Shown here: piece by piece, positions 23,056 through 34,661 of the stretch
How the letters are laid out: each line of letters starts with the position of its first letter
Numbering within the stretch: the stretch's first letter is position 1
NCBI RefSeq assembly: GCF_019175385.1
Contig: NC_083345.1
Span: forward strand, 13,726,027-13,790,026
Direction: 5' to 3'
Origin: Lycium barbarum
Taxonomy: Eukaryota > Streptophyta > Magnoliopsida > Solanales > Solanaceae
Length of the DNA stretch: 64,000 bases
Program-made: the position numbers and the translations under genes
The notes under the pieces: generated by a model
The model's input: the letters and a program-made list of their open reading frames with translations, nothing else
Told to the model about the DNA's origin: nothing
The model's database searches: none

Positions 23056-24300
23056 GACTCCAGCAAAGAACAAAAAAACAACTGGATTAATCCTTGCAAA
23101 ATGCTGGAGATTTTACCAGTAACAGAAACAAACTACCAAGCCCCTGCAGGAAAAGACAGAAAAGAATAACAGATTAAGAAAAAAGCAGACATACCTGATT
23201 TTGGGGTATAGGATCAAGGCCTAGGAATGAAAACCATGTGAACTGAGTATTGAAGCTAATAAATCATTGCAACGTACCTGCTCTGTGCCTCTTGCAAGCA
23301 AAAACCACAGCTGCAGCTACAGTTACTTTTCACTTAAAAGTTTCAATGCCAGTGTACTAACAGGCAACCTGAACAGGAAAACAAAGAAATGACTGAGAAT
23401 CAGGTCTCATACACATCATAATTTAACAGTATTTTCAAAGAATTCACAGGACTATGAAAAGATTATCCATTTGTTAGACAAGTATATCTCGTAAAGGTTA
23501 ATTGATATGCACATCATAATTTAACAGAAATTTCCCAGAATTCACCAATTGACAAGATTTATCAAGTCCATACAAGAAAGAGGGAAACTTCCAAGCAACT
23601 TCTAATTCTGATCAAGGCTTCAAAATAGACTTGTCAAGTAGCAAAATCAGAATGGAGAAATTTCCATTAACCCTTAATTAACCAAGACTCATATTATCAA
23701 GATTTACAAAACCCCAACATGAAAACCAAAAATTTTGAGCAAATGGGCACCAGTAAAACCCCCAAAAAAGCAATCTTTTTTTTATGAATTGAATCAAAAA
23801 CCCCACCAGAACAACAAAATCTGGAAGCAAAAAACTGATTAAAGAAGTGACATTGATACACAAAACCTCAAAAAAGAATTCAAGAACACATTACTCAATA
23901 ACTTTAGAACAAAAAGATTGGTTCTTTAAAGCCTCAAAAAAATCAACCTTTTTTATGAATTGAACCAAAAACCCCACCATAAGAACAAAATCTAGAAGCA
24001 AAAAGACTGATTACAGAACTGACATTGATACACACAACCTCATTAGAAAAAAAAAAAAAAAAGTACACATCAAGAACACTGACCACCCAATAACATGAAA
24101 ACAAGCAAAAAGATTGGACAAAACAAGAATCAGAAAATTACCCAAGATTACAGAAATCTGAATAACTCAAAAGCCTGAATTAGCAGCTATGATTGTCAAA
24201 AACCAACTAGCTGCTAATTTCCCTCTCACCCCATTTCCTTTCTTGTTTTCCCTTAGTCATTCACTCAACTTTATCCTCTAGTAGGTACTGTGTCACTGTG
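23056..24300 (-). promoter_or_regulatory. NET1 5' leader, probable non-coding exons and introns
   Basis: On the minus strand the start codon is preceded by a leader that begins after a good acceptor (tttcctgcag, exon from 23143). Plausible donors lie upstream near 23193 and 23275 (minus-strand gtatgt and gtacgt) and near 24140, so the 5' UTR is likely split and perhaps alternatively spliced. A probable first exon lies around 24150-24260. Inference from splice-site motifs only. Confidence 0.45.
23771..24043. repeat. Two-copy direct repeat in the NET1 leader intron
   Basis: A block of about 100 bp starting 'caatctttt...atgaattgaatcaaaaacccc' at 23771 recurs at 23944, with the same succession of phrases (aaatctggaagcaaaaa, actgacattgatacaca). 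The spacing is 173 bp. It looks like a diverged local duplication. Confidence 0.75.
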
Positions 24301-25670
24301 ACAATCTGTAAATATTAGACAAATATGAAAGCCTACAAAACTGTACCTTTCAATATAAGGCTCAACAAATGTTGTATAATGTACACATTACATACAATGT
24401 TGTATTCTTGTAATGGTGGTAAGTTGCTAGTGAGGGTGCGGGGGTGGGGTGGCGTGGGGGGTGTAAAAATATTGACGTTGTGAAAATGGAGTAGATGTGC
24501 TAAGTAACAAAAAAGGAAATAATGATCTTTATCAATTTGATTTTTGTAAATAAATAAATAAAATTGTCGGCACTTTATAGGGTAATACAACTCTTCTATA
24601 CTCATGACCAAGAATGGGGTGTTTTATTTTTGGACTAATAATATATACTTTGCTTGGGATCTCAAAAATGTTCTTTCTTGGGTCTCATTCCTATCTTTTT
24701 ATATATTTTAATCATTATTTTGTTGGAAAAAAAATTATTAGTTTACGTAGAATTAAAATTTTATATGAGATATGGTACCCCTTTTTATGTGGCAGAAGCA
24801 AAACAGATCTTCTCTTTATTCTTTGGATTTTTATAAAAGATACTCCATATATTTCTTTTCATTTTTAACACAAGAATAAAATATTTTCTCAAACGAAAAT
24901 TATTCTTTGTTTAGCTATATCAACTAGGGGAGCTTGATTTTTGGAGAAACTTAACATTTGTTTGAGTGATCGTAGATACAAAGAATTCGCCAAAATAGAA
25001 TTTTACAATCAAATATTTTAATTCATACAAGATTTAACAGTCGAAAATATTGCAAGTTTTAATAGAACAGCTATTAAAGTAAAATTTTGATAAGAAATGT
25101 GGGGGAAAAAAGCATTAATTATTGGTGGAAAAAGAAATTCTAGTTCTATAAAATTTTGTTGCAGATTTTATAGATCGGCTACAAATAACATATGATCTTA
25201 TCCAATTAAGGTAGGTTCATCCTCTAACGTTCTACTTTTGATTTCTTTGCAATTATGTTTATATAGTAAAGTCTTTTGAAAAGCTACTAAACTTAAAAGC
25301 ATAATTGTAGCAACCTGTTAATGCCATTAATTAATTGGATTTAAAAATTTAAAAGCTGCTAAAAAGTGAAAAGTGAGGACTTTTGCAGGAGTAGCAACTG
25401 ACCTCACACAATTTTTAAGGAAATTATGATCTTTGGTCCACAATTTGTCCTTCCTTTTATTTCTTGTACTAACATTCAATTGATTTTATATTTATTTACA
25501 CAATCTTGACGTTATTTTAATATTTTATAAAATTTCACATTTTTATACAGTTCTTTTTTTTGTTTAGCTTAAAGCATATGCATGCGTGTAAGCTTCGCTG
25601 GCTTATCAAATACTTAAAGCAAAGGCAGATATGACGTTAACTTCTCTTTCTTTCCCCCATTTTCACCCTC
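24301..25670. other. AT-rich intergenic sequence upstream of NET1
   Basis: 24430-24465 has a G-rich run (ggggtggggtggcgtgggggg) that stands out from its AT-rich setting. No gene or resolved element was found. Confidence 0.4.
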
Positions 25671-25675
25671 AAGTT
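25671..25675. repeat. Left target duplication of the solo LTR
   Basis: AAGTT, repeated at 26385-26389. Confidence 0.85.
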
Positions 25676-26384
25676 TGTTTACCCCGAATTTAGTAACCAA
25701 TTAAATTTATATATGGGTATAGGATATGTACTTGAGTCTCAATATGAATCACAAAGAGGTGATATGAATGCTTGTTTATAGACGAATGACAGGTGCAAAT
25801 ACCGGATATATGCACATGTAACGAGTCGATTGAAGAAATATAACGTAAATGACAAGATTTGCAATGGACCGAATCTGTATTTGGAGAGCAAGATTTGTAT
25901 ATATGTATTTTGTGTTACAAACGTTCTTGAAAGTAAAAAGATCAGCCAACCCCCTTGAGGGAGGAGGATATACCCTATTTATAGCAGTGAGCCCATGGGC
26001 CTCATACAATATGAATTAATAAAATAGCAATAAAAAGAACAGCTCCTGCACGGATTTGGTGGGATTAGACTGACGGCGCCGTCTGACACACGCATAGTTG
26101 GTAGCCGACCATGATGTGACACCACTGATGCGCTTCAGCAACGATCATAACGGACCAACGGATACACGGACAAACGGCTGTCCGGATCAACGGTGATGAA
26201 CCCTCGGAAAGAGTCCCCGAACCACCGGTGGCATAGAGACCGGGCCAAATGGCGCCTTTGTTCAGCTTCGATTAAATCGCTTATCCGGAAAGGTGTGATG
26301 TCCCTCGTGCGAACTCCCGGCCCTTTTCTTCCTCCGATTCATAGTTTCTCCGGATTGACTCATATCCGGTTTTTACCATATACA
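25676..26384 (-). mobile_element. Solo LTR, 709 bp
   Basis: It starts TGTTT and ends TACA (TG...CA) and is flanked by AAGTT on both sides, the 5-bp duplication of LTR retrotransposons. The interior is GC-rich (26060-26340) and has a TATA box on the minus strand (CTATAAATAGGG, about 25974-25985), so the parent element was transcribed on the minus strand. No internal domain or second LTR exists, so unequal recombination between two LTRs removed them. The superfamily is not decided. Confidence 0.88.
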
Positions 26385-26389
26385 AAGTT

Positions 26390-27194
26390 ATTATTATCAT
26401 TAAGCAAATAAATGTTAATTACTTATTAGTGCTACCAGGTAATTGATATTTCTTCCAAGCCAATTTACATGTCCAAGTAATTTCATTTGGTCGCACGTAT
26501 ACTACGAAAATACATATCCGTCAAAAATTCGAGACATATTTGTTGGAGTTCTTATATGGTAAAGTCTATCGCACCAATATATATATATTACATCATACAA
26601 CGTAGGCGTTTGAACATGAATTGCGTAATATTTAAAGACAAAAATAGTGTTTGAAATTAAATTGAAAGGCGTGTTTAAAAATTGAAGTAATGTGCGAATA
26701 TGCATTTCACTTAAAAAAAATGTTGAAGTTTGTGAGAATTATTTTTTACAAACTTTAAAATGTTTGCAGTGAAAATCAACACAATGTATAACCAAACACG
26801 TTTTTGGAAAAAGTAACAAAAGATTATGTCAAAACGAGCTCTAATCATCCTGGGTAAGTGATAAATTGAAATAAAATGTGTATTAATTAATTACTAGTTT
26901 AATAATAACAGTATGTGAATACATATATCATATAGTAATTATTAGATTAATGTAAACATAGGAGGGTCAATTGGTGGGAATTCTTTTACAAATTTACTTT
27001 TAGTTTTATTTTTTTAATAAAAGATCTTCATTTTATACATAAGAGAAAATCTGGAAATAACATATACGAAAATTTTAAAAATATATTTTTCTTCTATTCA
27101 AATTGTAAGTGACCATAGAATATTATCTCCCCCACAAACGTAAACTTCCGCAAAAATTCAACTTGTACCACATACATTGTTTATGGTTTCAAAA
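26390..27194. other. AT-rich intergenic sequence
   Basis: Nothing recognised apart from a short TA run near 26578-26588. Confidence 0.4.
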
Positions 27195-27373
27195 ATTACA
27201 GACAGTGGCGGAGCCACACTATCGGCGGAAAAAAATACTGTTTTTACAAGGTTAATTTTTTTTTTTTTATATATATATAGTAGATGTTGAACCCCCTTAG
27301 GCTTCTTCGTATATTTATTTTTTTATATTTTGAACCCCTCGACGGAAATCTTAGCTCCGCCACTGATTACAGA
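27195..27373. mobile_element. hAT-type MITE with 8-bp target duplication
   Basis: The 163-bp element (27203-27365) has inverted ends CAGTGGCGGAGCC and GGCTCCGCCACTG-type and lies between exact 8-bp direct repeats ATTACAGA (27195-27202 and 27366-27373). An 8-bp duplication is diagnostic of hAT transposition. Related elements lie at 45653-45834 and 46467-46632. It is non-coding. Confidence 0.9.
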
Positions 27374-29463
27374 ACCTTCATTTTTTCATATTTAAAGTAG
27401 CAAAACTATTGTATATTATAACCTACATATAGTCCTATTTTCTCTTTACGTGTTAACCTACATATAGTCATATTATAACCTACATATACTCTTTTGTGTA
27501 ATTATTGTATATTATAACCGACATTTCATTATGGCTAATGCCCTAATCTAAATGGCCTTTATAGTTAGTACTAGTTGCAATACTTTGTCGTGGCCTGGAA
27601 AAATTCATTTTGTTGAAGTAAAACGAGATAATAGCACAACAATCGTGGTTTGTTCGGACTAATTATCAGGAAAATGCATAATTATTCACTAAACAGTTCT
27701 AAGAAGCATGATATATATAAAAAAAATGTAACCACAAATAATCAAATTCTGTATAGAGAGAAATAGTGAAAACTGCCCTACGGAAAATAAGTGAAACATT
27801 GAGCTCATAAAAATAAGGTTGCTAAATTGCTAGAACAAAGGGTCTGGTACATGCTCATATTAGCAGTAGGTGCTAATAGACTCAACTGCCTACCAATTAT
27901 ATGGTAATCACCGATCGGTGTGATGCGATTTCCTCATCCTCAATGAGAAATCTCGGTTCAAGTCATGTAAATGCAAAAAACCCATGATAAGAACGCTTCC
28001 CATTTTAATGGATCATACGCAGCACAATCCCTGTAATAGAAGTACCATTTTCATTAGAAAATTTATGGAATTATAATGAATCCACATGTAAAATAGTTTC
28101 ATGCGAATCTTACTGACAAATCTTCATTGGTAATTATTACCGACAGATTTATAAATTTTCAGATAAGCTAATTGGATATTATTAGTATGTATGTAAGTTA
28201 TTTGCGAATTTTCCCGCAAGGAATATAAAAAATTCACTAGAAAATTTTGGTAAGGTTAATCTGTGAATTTTCCTTATCAAAATTAATCCAGAGGTAAACA
28301 TTTATTGACATGAAAAACATAAATTTCTTGCAATAAATTTTTTCATGTAATCGACACTTTTCTTACTGTGAAATCTAGATAAGTCGGAACAGTCGGGTTT
28401 GGAATATCATATATTTATATATTTTTTTAAAATAACAACATATAATAGAATTTTTTTCAAACATAGTTTTAAATTTGGTTCGAGACGTATTGCAACAAAA
28501 TAATAGAGGATAATGTGGTACTCAGCATGCACGCATGGACTAAAAAGTTGTAATCAAACTTCATAGCAAAATGGAAAATTAAAAAAATGGTCAAAGAAAT
28601 AGTTTTAGTGCATGATCTTGAAAGAATGGGCATAGGCAAATTATTGGATTTTGGATTACATTATATAACCCTTTTCATATGTGGACCAAGAAATATGGCA
28701 CCGCCTTGGCTTCTGTCGTCACTCCTTGTTAACCAAACTTATAAATGTTACAAAATTAATATTTGAAGAAAGCATAAGCTTTTGTTTCTTTCATTAAATT
28801 TTACAATAAGAACTTTAGATCCCTACATATGGGTCAAAAATAATGCGCTACCAGAAAATGTATAAAGTAGAATTTGGCTTATCAATTTGGAAGAAATTGG
28901 GAGGATGGTAAGTGGGGACTTTTGATGTTGATGGAATTGACCTTTCTACTTATATACATAATGTTAAAAGCTTTTGCCAACCTTTTCCAACACTAATAAT
29001 TAGCTTTTCAAGAATGAATAATTAGTTAGGGAAAAGGTACATAGCAATGAAATAAGTACTTATTTTTCCGACCAACATTTTCCTTCTCAAGAAAGGCAAA
29101 TATATATGAAGTTTATATTGTTCAACTTCATTTAAATTATGCCTAAAATAGACCTTATTACATACACATTTTATTTTATGAAAGTTTAAGTTATTTTCTC
29201 TTTGGAAAGGGCATGTAGGGTCGTATACTTTAGACCAGTAACAGGATTTTGTATATTAGATCGGGACATTTTAACTGTAAGCATTATTTAGGAGAAAAGG
29301 GGACGAAACAACGTGTGCCAAACGAGATGATGAAATTGGGAAATTAGATGTATGATTTTAGCTCAATAACCAAAAACTGAGGGAAACTCATGATTTGGAT
29401 AATGTTATCAAAATAGCTCCACATTTTTTTTTCCACTAGTCTAAACGTAATTAACATATTTGG
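27374..29463. other. Intergenic, AT-rich
   Basis: Short local repeats of 'ataacctacatatagtc' occur at 27415-27530. I found no gene, RNA or bounded element in the remainder. Confidence 0.4.
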
Positions 29464-29579
29464 ATAAACAACAATCTTAGTCTCAAATAAGTTAGGGTCA
29501 GTTATATGAATTATCACTATTTCATTTAAACTCAACTTATGTCACCATCACATTAAATAAAAATAAAAGTGCAAAATAA

Positions 29580-29613
<34 letters not shown>
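29580..29613. repeat. (TA)n microsatellite
   Basis: About 17 TA units, inside the 3' tail of the minus-strand RTE LINE. Length is likely polymorphic. Confidence 0.95.
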
Positions 29614-29620
<7 letters not shown>

Positions 29621-30730
29621 TTTTACTCCATTGTGTCCTATCTTTAACTGAGTCTGCATTGGTTCCAAAAAATTAGAGGTCTTTGAGATAATTTCTGTGA
29701 TTTTATGTCTACCTCGTCCTCTTTTAACACTTTCAGTCACCATATTTTCATACCTATTAACCGGTTGTATCTGTAGGAAAGATATGACCAAACCATCTCA
29801 AGCAATCTTCTCTCATTTTATTCTCAATGTATGTTACTTGTACCTTTTAACGAATGTCATCATTTCTAGTCTCGTTTAATCTTGTATAACCATACATCCA
29901 TTTTAATATCCGCATCTTACAATACTCATCTTGTGATATGTTGAACTTTAGTGGATCAACATTCACGACATGTGCTTTAACAAATAGCAGAATGGAAACT
30001 AATGCGCTAAATTCTTTTCATTGAGTTTCACACATGATAGATATTATTGTCTAATACACTCTCAAGCTATAAAACATAGCAGGTCTTATAGTTGTTCCGT
30101 AAAATTTACCTTTGACTATGATAGACATCTTTCTATCACATTGCAACTAGGTAACATTTCTCCATTTCAACCGTCCATTTTTCAATCCAAGAATAACATA
30201 TTCATTTATCATTCTATTCTCTTGAAACAATTAGCCTAAATATTTAAATTGCTTACATTTAGATCATAATCTCGTCAAGTTTTACCTCAACTTCGATCTT
30301 CTCATGTTTACTAAACTTGCAGTGCATGCAATAACCTTCTAGTTATCCTAAGGTCCTTACTCTCTAAATTAAAGTGTTTATCCATAATTCAAGCTTTTTT
30401 CGATACCTTCTTCGTCAGTCAACACTATATCGTCAACAAATATCATACACTATGGACTTCATCTTGTATCTTGCTGGTTAACTCATCCATAACTATGGTA
30501 AATAATTAGGGGCTCAATATCGATCCATAGTGTAGACCGAACATTATGAAAAACTCCTTTAAATCTCGTACCACTATTTTCATACTAATGATGATTCCTT
30601 CATACACGTCATTATGGCATTTATATATTTAATGTGAATTTCTTTTTATCTCCATTAACCCAATAAAGGATCTTTCGTGGTACCGTAGTTAGAGTGAAAC
30701 AATTGATCAAGATAGTTTCAATACTTACCA

Positions 30731-30735
30731 TTCTT
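30731..30735. repeat. Left target duplication of the copia element
   Basis: TTCTT, repeated at 43057-43061. Confidence 0.9.
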
Positions 30736-31535
30736 TGTTAGGTTTTTAGATTTTCCCTTCCCATGTGGAATTGAATTAATAAAACCCAATCCAATTAGGT
30801 TTTTGGGTTTTCCCTTCCTATGTGGAATTGGATTAATAAAACCCAATCCAATTTGGACCAGGCCAATTTTGCCCAAAATTTCCTCTATATATAGGATCAA
30901 TTTAGGTCTTATTTTGAGAACACAAGAGTGAATTCATAGCAGCCATATAGAGAGAAAGCAGATTTTCGTCTAGAAATTTTCTGCTACAGCAGTCCGCTTT
31001 AAACTGTGTTTCCCGATTCGTTAACCGTTGGATCGTGCTGAAATTTGAACTGGGGGGTTTCAACATCTGGTTCTTCGATTTCGACAGTGGAGATCGGATT
31101 TTGTGGTCTGTAGCTCCAGTTTTCGAGTACGAACAGTAGCTCAATTTTGGGGGTTATTTCTCTCCTTTCTTCGCTAGTTTTGGTGCTATCTTTTATGTAT
31201 TGTTACTCCGTGCTTGGCTTTGTTGTTGTAGATATTTGGAGAACATTGTTGTAACTCTTGTTGATTATAGTGGAGCTTTTGTGGGCCGGAGGTCCCGCGG
31301 ATGTTTCCTCTTCACATTGAAGGGGTTTTACCACGTAAATTTGGTGTCTCTTCCATTCGATTTATTTTTGCTTGTTTTGTTATTTTATTATAGGTATAGC
31401 TGCTACCTGGATTTCCATTTGTACTAGTGTTTATTGTCTTCTCTTGGTTCAAATACTGTGGGAAGTTTCGACTTGGGTATTTCTTCCGCTATTACCTTGT
31501 CGTGCAATTTGGTTATTGTTTGTTTCTTCCCAACA
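30736..31535 (+). repeat. Copia 5' LTR, 800 bp
   Basis: TGTTA...CAACA ends. It contains a tandem duplication of a 57-bp unit near its start, a TATA-like 'ctatatatagg' about 155 bp in, and lacks a 15-bp segment present in the 3' LTR (near 42462-42478). Confidence 0.95.
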
Positions 31536-31538
31536 AAG

Positions 31539-31550
31539 TGGTATCAGAGC
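31539..31550 (+). promoter_or_regulatory. Copia primer-binding site (tRNA-iMet)
   Basis: TGGTATCAGAGC, complementary to the 3' end of plant initiator tRNA-Met, lies 3 bp inside the 5' LTR. This is the usual position and primer for plant copia elements. Confidence 0.92.
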
Positions 31551-31568
31551 TTGTGGTTGTATTTGGTT

Positions 31569-31576
31569 GTGTTGAT
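31569..31576. repeat. Left target duplication of the hAT transposon
   Basis: GTGTTGAT, repeated at 39434-39441. Confidence 0.93.
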
Positions 31577-31796
31577 TAGGGGTGGGCGTTCGGTTGTTCG
31601 GTTCGGTTTTTTCAAAGTTCGGTTCGGTATTTCAGTTTCGGTTTTTTTAAAGTGAAAACCGAACACCGCACCGAATTAGTTCGGTTCGGTACGGTGTTTT
31701 GAAGTTTGGTTCGGTTCGGTTTCGATTTTCTAATTCGGTTTTTTGGCATTGGTTAAGCAATAGTCACCCGTTATTAAATGATTCATGATCAACAGC

Positions 31797-31912
31797 ACCA
31801 GCCAGCAGCACCAGCCACTGCCAGCACCAGCCACTGCCACTGCCAGCAGCCAGCACTAGCCACTGCCAACAGCAACCAGCACCAGCCGTAGCAGCAGCCA
31901 CCAGCAGCAAGG
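31797..31912. repeat. CAGCAC/CAGCCA-rich simple repeat inside the hAT element
   Basis: Degenerate (CAGCAC/CCACTGC) trinucleotide-like repetition. A similar CAG/CTG-rich patch lies at 32618-32675. Both are in the 3' non-coding part of the element. Confidence 0.8.
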
Positions 31913-32936
31913 TGCCATTAGCTTCTCACAAGCGATCTCTTTACATGACACTGATGCCAATCATAATGCAAAAAAAAAAAAAATCCAGCAAAATTGGCAG
32001 ATAACTGGACAAACTTAATGAAAAACCATTTAAATTCTCCATAAATTAAACGAAGAGAAAAGATTCATTACTCTAACATATGAACATTTCTCCAAACTTG
32101 ATAGCCTCCGTTTTTTATAGGTTATCCCACATTTGAGCATTTTTGCAGAAAAGGCATAGTTTACGTCGTATTAGTATTTTCAATGTATTATCACATTTCA
32201 ACAGTCTAGGAGTGATCAATTCCTCCATTATTATTCCATGAAGGTAAAAATGATAAAATCGTTAAATCACAACAGCACATAAGCATACTGTACAAATTAC
32301 TGAAAACAGATTCAGTAATTTTAATGTTAGCAAGTGCAGTCAAAGCATATGCAGATGCTTGAATCGACAAGTAAGGAAGGTAGAAGCATTCTAAGCAATC
32401 ACAATGCAATTTGTCATTTACAGATATATTCATTTTTAGATGAACTGATGAAACATATTTCCTTGATAATTGCGAACGCGGTTTCCTAAATTCAGTCCAG
32501 TCACCAATAATTATATTCCTTTAAATGATCAATACCCAAACAAACTAATGAAGATCTCCAAACAATCATTTCTTAGCAATGAAATGTTAAAGTTTTCCAT
32601 CTCAAAGGTTGTAAGCAGCTGCAGCAGCAGCCCGCAACCAGCAGCTGCAGCAGCTGCCAGTAGCAGCCGCCAGCTAGTCCAGAAATAAAATCAGTACCTT
32701 AACACTTAACAGAGGAAACCAGTAACAACATGCAGCAAAACAGCGCACACAGTAAAAACGAGCAACACAAATAACATAAGTTTAAAACAAGTAGCATCCA
32801 AACAATACAAATTTCTTAAAATCTAGCTCCAAATACAAAACATTAGCTGTCACGAACTAAGTCTTAAATCCATCATCTTAACACAATACTAGCAATCACA
32901 ATTTGGTCCGAAATTCACCAAATTCAAAACATAAGC

Positions 32937-33137
32937 TTAAATTTGAAGGCGAATTTGCCTCTCTTGTTGACGCTCAAGACATTTCTCAATATGTTTCAAC
33001 AAGGAACTTGTGCCAGTCACTTTTAGATTATATTTAAGTATCATACCGCATGTCAAGCACCTTACTTTACGCCCTTCTTCATTGTCTTGAGCTATCGCAA
33101 AGTATTCCCAAACATGTGAACGAGCTTTAGGAGGCAT
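32937..33137 (-). CDS. Short BED zinc-finger ORF carried by the hAT element
   Basis: 66 aa starting MPPKARSHVWEYF and containing one BED finger: the aromatic SHVWEYF start, CLTC (Cys-x2-Cys) and HIEKC (His-x4-Cys). It lies about 130 bp downstream of the transposase stop codon, in the same orientation. BED fingers bind transposon ends. This one lacks the catalytic and dimerisation domains. It may be a separate small protein, an alternative exon, or a leftover from another hAT copy. Intact as read, but expression is unknown. Confidence 0.55.
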   Translation of the reverse strand: MPPKARSHVWEYFAIAQDNEEGRKVRCLTCGMILKYNLKVTGTSSLLKHIEKCLERQQERQIRLQI

Positions 33138-34191
33138 GGTTGAACTTGAACATGATAAGAAGTAAGATAAAACCAAAAGTTAGAATATAACTTTCAGGAT
33201 AAAAGAACAAAACTACAAAATAAAATATTGAACTTACCACTAGTAGCAAAAAATAGCAAATTGCAATCAAACATTAACAATGCAAGGATCTCTTCCACTA
33301 TTTGCCATCTCTAAAGATAATTTAATCAAATGTGTCATACAACATAAATAAGCATATGATTTTTGCACTAAAACACACAAAAATATATAAAACCTTACCA
33401 AGTTCAAGTTTCTCAAGATACTCCAAACTTTCTTCCACACTAACGGGTTTAGTCTCTTCTCTAAGCCAATCTTGAGAACAAATACGAGATTGCACATATT
33501 TAGGAGTTAATGAACTTCTAAATGGATCAAGAATACGCCCACCGGTACTAAATGCACATTCCGATGCCACACTAGAAACCAGAATAGCCAATACATCACG
33601 AGCCAACTCTGAAAGAACGGGAAATCTAGGAGCATTTACTTTCCACCAATCTAAGATCGAAAACTCAACACGTTCATCTTCAAGTTCTTGATCTTCACTA
33701 ATGTATCTATCCAACTCCGATTTAGCACCCGCACACCCAGAATCTTCTTTTTGTTTCTTCAAGTGAAGCTTAGCTCTCAAAGCTTTTTTTTTCAAAGAGA
33801 TGTCAGAATTAGAAGATACATCAGATGAGCATTGAGATGAAGAAGATGTAGATGGAGATGATTTATGATGAAATTCTCTTGAATAATTTTTTAGATACTC
33901 TCCAAACAAAGATTTCATATAATCATACACTCTTTCGCTTACTTTCTTTCCTACTTCCTCACCAAATAGCTCTTCAAGCCCAAAGTTAACATACACAAAT
34001 TTATTACGAGGATCCAACACGGAAGCAATAAAAATCATTTTGTTCATCTTTTCGAGATCCCCCCAATACTTTTTGAACTTTTGTCTCATTCGCTCAGCCA
34101 TTATACATAAACTAACATCTTCACTTTCTAAACACACTTTCAAAAGTACATCAAGCTCACATATATCCTCAAAATGAACATTAGAAGTAAC

Positions 34192-34196
34192 GTAAT
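34192..34196. repeat. Left target duplication of the nested solo LTR
   Basis: GTAAT, repeated at 37271-37275. Removing the insert and one copy restores continuity of the hAT coding sequence. Confidence 0.88.
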
Positions 34197-34570
34197 TGTT
34201 ATATCCTGCATTTTCGAACGTCGAATTATTTGTAAGCTGAGGTGGGGCCCACACGTCAAGATTTTTTTTGGGACATGTGACAAATTATATGAATCACATA
34301 TGTGAAATTAAACACAACTCAAGAAGGACCCTTGGGCCAAATCAAAGTGGAAGCCCTCCAAAAGGACAATTTAAGGAAGCATTTTCGGATGATCTGACTT
34401 CTAGGGGCAAAAACGGTATTATAAGTTTGAAATTTGGGAAAACGTCCAGAAATAAAAGTTGTAGATAATTGAATTATCTTTCCATCCATAGGTCGTAGTC
34501 CCTCATACGATATCGGGATCAACAGTTATGACCGTTTTACTGAACGAACATCCAGTCAGAAATTTTAACC

Positions 34571-34661
34571 CTGCGCGAACGCGCCCAGAGGGGGCGCAAA
34601 CGCGCAGAAGGAACTCATTTAACTCTACGCGATCGCGCCAGTAGGAAGCGCGATCGCGATG
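34571..34661. repeat. CpG-rich palindromic motifs upstream of the LTR TATA box
   Basis: Clustered self-complementary words: GCGCGAACGCGC, GGGGCGCAAACGCGC, CGCGATCGCG and GCGCGATCGCGA, in otherwise AT-balanced sequence and 40-130 bp upstream of TATAAAG. Position suggests LTR promoter elements or methylation targets; function unknown. Confidence 0.6.

Noticed and set aside
30718..31144. Minus-strand ORFs with repeated 'NPIPHRKGK' peptide
   Set aside because: Antisense translation of the internal LTR tandem duplication, also present in the 3' LTR.
31200..31655. ORFs of 65-75 aa duplicated at 42721-43243
   Set aside because: They are the two copia LTRs read through, not genes.
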